The translations under genes and the position numbers were made by a program. A DNA stretch of 64,000 nucleotides. Source: Ilex aquifolium (lineage: Eukaryota > Streptophyta > Magnoliopsida > Aquifoliales > Aquifoliaceae). The stretch covers positions 6,583,501 to 6,647,500 of the forward strand of contig OX637394.1 of NCBI GenBank assembly GCA_951799425.1, read 5' to 3'. Numbering within the stretch: position 1 is the stretch's first letter; every line of letters starts with the position of its first letter. Shown piece by piece: positions 60,025 through 64,000 of the stretch. The notes under the pieces are model-generated. The model had not been told where the DNA came from. It saw only the letters and a program-made list of their open reading frames with translations, and did not search any database.

Positions 60025-60928
60025 TACCGTGCCTTCAAAACACAATAAAAGACCAAAAAATAATAGTAAAGTCAAAATAAGTCAGACTCGAAATTCAGCA
60101 ATACCAATGGTGTTTGATCCAAATCGAGCCAACGATCAGGACTCATTATTTTGCCATGAACTCCTTTAACTTTGGGCTGAATTCCGTCATTTAAGCTCTC
60201 AAAACTTAATTTTTGTCGTTTTAATAAAGATTTCGTAAATTAATAATAAATTATAGGAGATTCTGAATTCTGCGCCATTAGTTTTGTTAGACTCCAGACG
60301 ACACATGTTTTTATGTTAATTCGGAAAATCACATATTTCTATTTTTGATAATTTTCATAATGTTAGAGATTTTGCTTTAGTTATGAGAACTATTATGGTT
60401 TCGACCATTCCTATTTATACTACTCATTTGTACTACAGATTATTCATTAAATAAAAATCATATTTTAGAGTTTTATCTATTATATATGTGGATTCATAGT
60501 TTTCCTTTTGACTCAATACATAAAGATTTGTAATATTCATTGTGCTCCCTATTCCCTTGCGTTAGTTATTGTAGTTATAATTATCGGCGTTGTTGATTCT
60601 AAGTGTATTACTTGACACGTTACTAGATTAGATATTAAATCCAAAAAATAATATTCTTAAAAGAAAAATATTAAATAGAATTAAAAATCTTACCAAAAAT
60701 ACTAATTTAATGATGATATGCTAGTTGATATGATTCATTTGTAAAATGACAATAATATTATTTAGATCTATTTTGCTGAATAATTTTGTTGACCTAATTC
60801 AATACAATTATTTCTATTTGGATTTACTATCAATTTAATATGTGATTGATTAAGTCAATAAATTAAATTAATAAATTAAATTTAAGTAACATTATATTTT
60901 TTTTTTTTGGGTAAAAATAATAACATTA

Positions 60929-62732
60929 TCTATATACTACTAATAAAAGTACCTTAGATGAAAAACTTTTGAATTCCTCTTCTACCCTTAAACAAAATTA
61001 TAAGGACAACTATACCTCACACTAATAATTTCATTTAAAACTTTTGAGTTTCTATTTTGTCCTTAAATAAATATATGAACACTTATGGCTTAAATCATAA
61101 AAAATTGACATTGTGTGTACCCTTAAAGAAACCTACAAATTCAATTATTACCAATATATAATTCATAAAAGTCACTAATAAAAAAAAATTATTTTCTAAT
61201 TTTATCCTAACAAAATTTAATAAAGTCCATATTATAATTCTATAACTATGATTTAACAATAATATAAAATCAATATTATCCTTAATCCAAATATTACTCT
61301 AATTGGTTTCTCTTTTTTTTTTTTTTTTTTTATGAATTCATAATATAAAACTAAATTTTTTCATTGGTCTAATATGTGTTGTAACTTATCTAAATTGTAG
61401 ATCTTACATATTCAAAAAATAGTGTAAACAAGTCCTAAGAGTTCTTGAGAGTAAATATCAAGTTATAACAATGACTTATGAAATTTATACGGAGTCAAGC
61501 CCTTTAAAAAATAGACTTTTGAACTTTCCTTCAGTTACTAATATCTTATATATTTAGATAAATCTAACAATGAATTTAGAATTAAATTTCTTTAACTATA
61601 GATAAGTTAGTTCTAGGGAATTCCCAAAATTCTAATCCCTTAAGATAAATGTTGCAGAAGAAACAAGTCTTTGTAGTTAAAACATGTACATCTTCTATCT
61701 ATTAGTTTGTATGAAACTTAAAGCTGCAGCTCGCTCTTGATCTATATTTGAAGGCGCGTTATGACGATTTACTTGATTATTCTGTTATCTTGTGTTCTAT
61801 TATAAAATTATAATATCTTTTATGGTGATTTTATCAAATTTTTCTCTCGCAAAATTTGTATCACCATGATTCATGCAGCCAATGATTATGAACTCTTAAC
61901 AAGTATAGTAGATTTATCACACACAAAATGTATAGTCTCAACCAGCCTTCCAATATTCGTGGGGTGATCAATCAATCTTGAAGTAATCAATTTAGCATGT
62001 AGTCTAGCTTTTTAGATGATTATTGTGGTTGGAACACGTAGTAACATATAATATATCTAGACAACAAGTATCAAATGGCATATACTTTGATTCGTAAGTG
62101 AATATTTAATTATTTCAACATAATGATAAGAAATAACATCACCACCATAAATTAACCTTGTCCACGTGTAACGCACATATGTACCAATGTGTCAAGTGAT
62201 ATCTTCACATTAAAAAATATTGTTGATAAATAAAATGGAGTATTCGTTTAATAGGAATATGTATTGATAAATCAATGTTATAGGTTTAGCACAATGCATC
62301 TATATAAAAGAACAAGGAATTTACAGAGAGTTAAAGAAAAATTCGAAAGATGACATAATAGAATCTTAAAAAAGTGCGACATAAAAAAAAAAGTATTACA
62401 TTTGGGAAGAACTGCCTGCTTGACATCTTAGCTGATTTAGTTTTAAGAGATCGAAGGGTTGTCAATTAAACTATACCAAATTGGTTTGATCATTAATTAT
62501 TTTTAAACTTTGAAAGAGGATATTATTATGATAGGTATGTGGCCAATATGTTTTACCATATTTACAATTAAACTATAAAATAAGACTCATAAATTACAAA
62601 AATCACATTTTGAGGCAATTTTTGATAATATTATTATTTTAAATAAATTAACCTATATACCGATATGATAAATATAAAATCAAAACTATTGTTAAAAATA
62701 ATTTACGTGCAACGCACGTGTGCAATAACTAG
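60929..62732 (+). mobile_element. Helitron, 1.8 kb, non-autonomous
   Basis: Starts TCTATATACTACTAATAAAA and ends GTGCAATAACTAG with hairpin ACGTGC-AA-CGCACGT just inside. It is inserted between A (60928) and T (62733). Copy 1 at 12635/12636 reads AACATTA-TATTATTG without interruption, an exact empty site. No Rep/helicase reading frame was found. Copy 2 also lacks about 50 host bases shortly right of the insertion. Confidence 0.93.
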
Positions 62733-62929
62733 TATTATTGATAAGGGAGTTGACACCATTCAGTAGCATTATTCTACTTGCAATTATTAGCATTCTTTAT
62801 AGAGATTATATCACTCGACATATCATTATGTTAATTAATTATATTAAAATTTTAATTATATAAAAGTATTATTTATAATTATAATTATTAAATTTTTTTA
62901 AGAGAATTATATCACTTGACCAGTGTTTT

Positions 62930-64000
62930 AAAACTCGGTCCGATTCGGCGAGTTGACCTGGTGAACCGGTACTCAACTCGGGCCAATTCGAGCAAAAGAT
63001 TGTTTGTGCATGAAAATCGGGATCAAACTGCTGAATCGGTTAAAAACCGGTGAACCCGTGCGAACCAGACGAGTTGAACCAAACCGGACAGTTTAATTAA
63101 ATTTGTATAAACCTCAGATTTTTTGCACTTTTTGGGCATTTTGTGTTTTTGCCCTTTTTGGGCACTTTGTGTTTTTGCCCTTTTGTTTTGCCCTAAATCG
63201 CTTCAGACGGACCGGACCAAACCAGATCAGCGGCTGCCTCCCACCAGCGACTCCAGCCTCCACCCCAGCAGGCAGCACTGCAGCGACCCAGTCCAGCCTC
63301 CACCCCTAGCACGCAGACAGCATCGACTCCAGTCCACCCTCCAGCCAGCACCAGTGGTCTAATCGTGTCCTCCAGACTCCACCGAGTGACCTTCATCGAG
63401 TCGCATCGAGCAGCAAGGTCCACCAATGTTTTGCTGCTTTTTCCTAGATATTGTGCTGCAACTGCCACGAATCATCAGCCTCTTTTAGCTAGACTGAAGA
63501 AATTAAAATATTAGTGATGTGGTAGTTTGTGAAAAAGACGTTAGGCTTCTTCTAATTTAATTTAGTGCGAACATGGTGTGGATGCCTTGACTATTGACTC
63601 CACCATAGAAAACACTCTCTATCTCTCTCACTTTTTCCTTTTCTTATCTTCCTAGAAAATTTAGTAGTGGTTTCTGATTGACCCCAGTCAAGGCAGCCGG
63701 TGGCTCTATCTTTCTGGGAAAGTTCTTCATCACTTAGGTTGGGACTTTTGTAAAGACGAGATAAGGGGTCAAGTAGTAATCATAAATAATTTCTGTTTGT
63801 TGAGAGATCTCATTTGGAAAGAGAAAGAAGATCTCAATTAATCAAATATGTCTATTTGATCCTAACGCTCTTAATTTGTATTTATTTGATTTGCAGAATT
63901 CTAAATTAAGTGTTTGATTATTTTACTAGCTGTGATGCAATTTGATTTGTAGAAGCTATTATCTTTTAAAATAAGCTGCAACATTGTGAACTTGTGGATT
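62930..64000. mobile_element. hAT-like element, left end only
   Basis: Homology to copy 1 stops after TATATCACTTGAC and CAGTGTTTTAAAACTCGGTC begins, followed by GGTGAACCGGT / ACCGGTGAACCCG words. This is a common form of plant hAT terminus. A GC-rich stretch (63200-63400) stands out from the AT-rich surroundings; frames in it look spurious. The right end lies outside the window, so the class is tentative. Confidence 0.5.

Noticed and set aside
63103-63468. Small proteins in the GC-rich end segment
   Set aside because: Overlapping frames on both strands, low complexity and no domain; they probably belong to a non-coding hAT-like element.

Overview
The window is nuclear DNA of a flowering plant, most likely a eudicot. 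It is AT-rich, carries spliced P450 and VAL-type genes, and is dense with plant transposon families (Tat-lineage Ty3/gypsy, plant L1 LINE, MULE, hAT, CACTA-like, Helitron, SINE). No species can be named from the sequence.

The main structure is a tandem segmental duplication with a start-to-start spacing of about 16.66 kb. Copy 1 starts at or before base 1 and copy 2 starts at 16664. Matching blocks: 1-4790 with 16664-21462 plus 27787-27930; 6131-8380 with 43092-46819; 8380-8890 with 51324-51769; 8890-11655 with 55540-58587; 11702-12635 with 60025-60928; 12636-12890 with 62733-62925. Each copy holds the 3' part of a VAL/HSI2-type B3-CW repressor gene (plus strand) and one CYP79-type cytochrome P450 gene (minus strand, two exons). 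The downstream P450 (56079-58216) looks intact at 554 residues. The upstream one (9083-11415) has lost its native C-terminus and reads into intergenic DNA. Both VAL fragments look dead. CYP79 enzymes turn an amino acid into its aldoxime, the first step to cyanogenic glucosides, glucosinolates or volatile oximes; the substrate cannot be told here.

Copy 1 is nearly free of large insertions, while copy 2 gained about 35 kb of transposons. Copy 1 therefore serves as the empty-site reference that fixes their ends. In order: an L1 LINE (21463-27786) inside a VAL exon; a large Tat-lineage Ty3/gypsy element (27931-43092) with antisense reading frames and a long 39-bp tandem array; a hAT (43839-45495) inside an older MULE shared by both copies; a second MULE (46820-51323) holding a huge foldback and a 3-kb solo LTR; a hAT-like foldback (51770-55539) holding a minus-strand Helitron (52280-55311), which itself holds a mini-Helitron, SINEs and a three-armed perfect palindrome; an unidentified insert plus CACTA-like MITE (58588-60024); a Helitron (60929-62732); and a hAT-like element running off the right edge (from 62930).

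The stretch 12,900-16,663 is the copy-1 tail, with small relics and no recognisable gene. No tRNA, rRNA or CRISPR was found. Divergences, ends and target duplications were read by eye, without alignment software.
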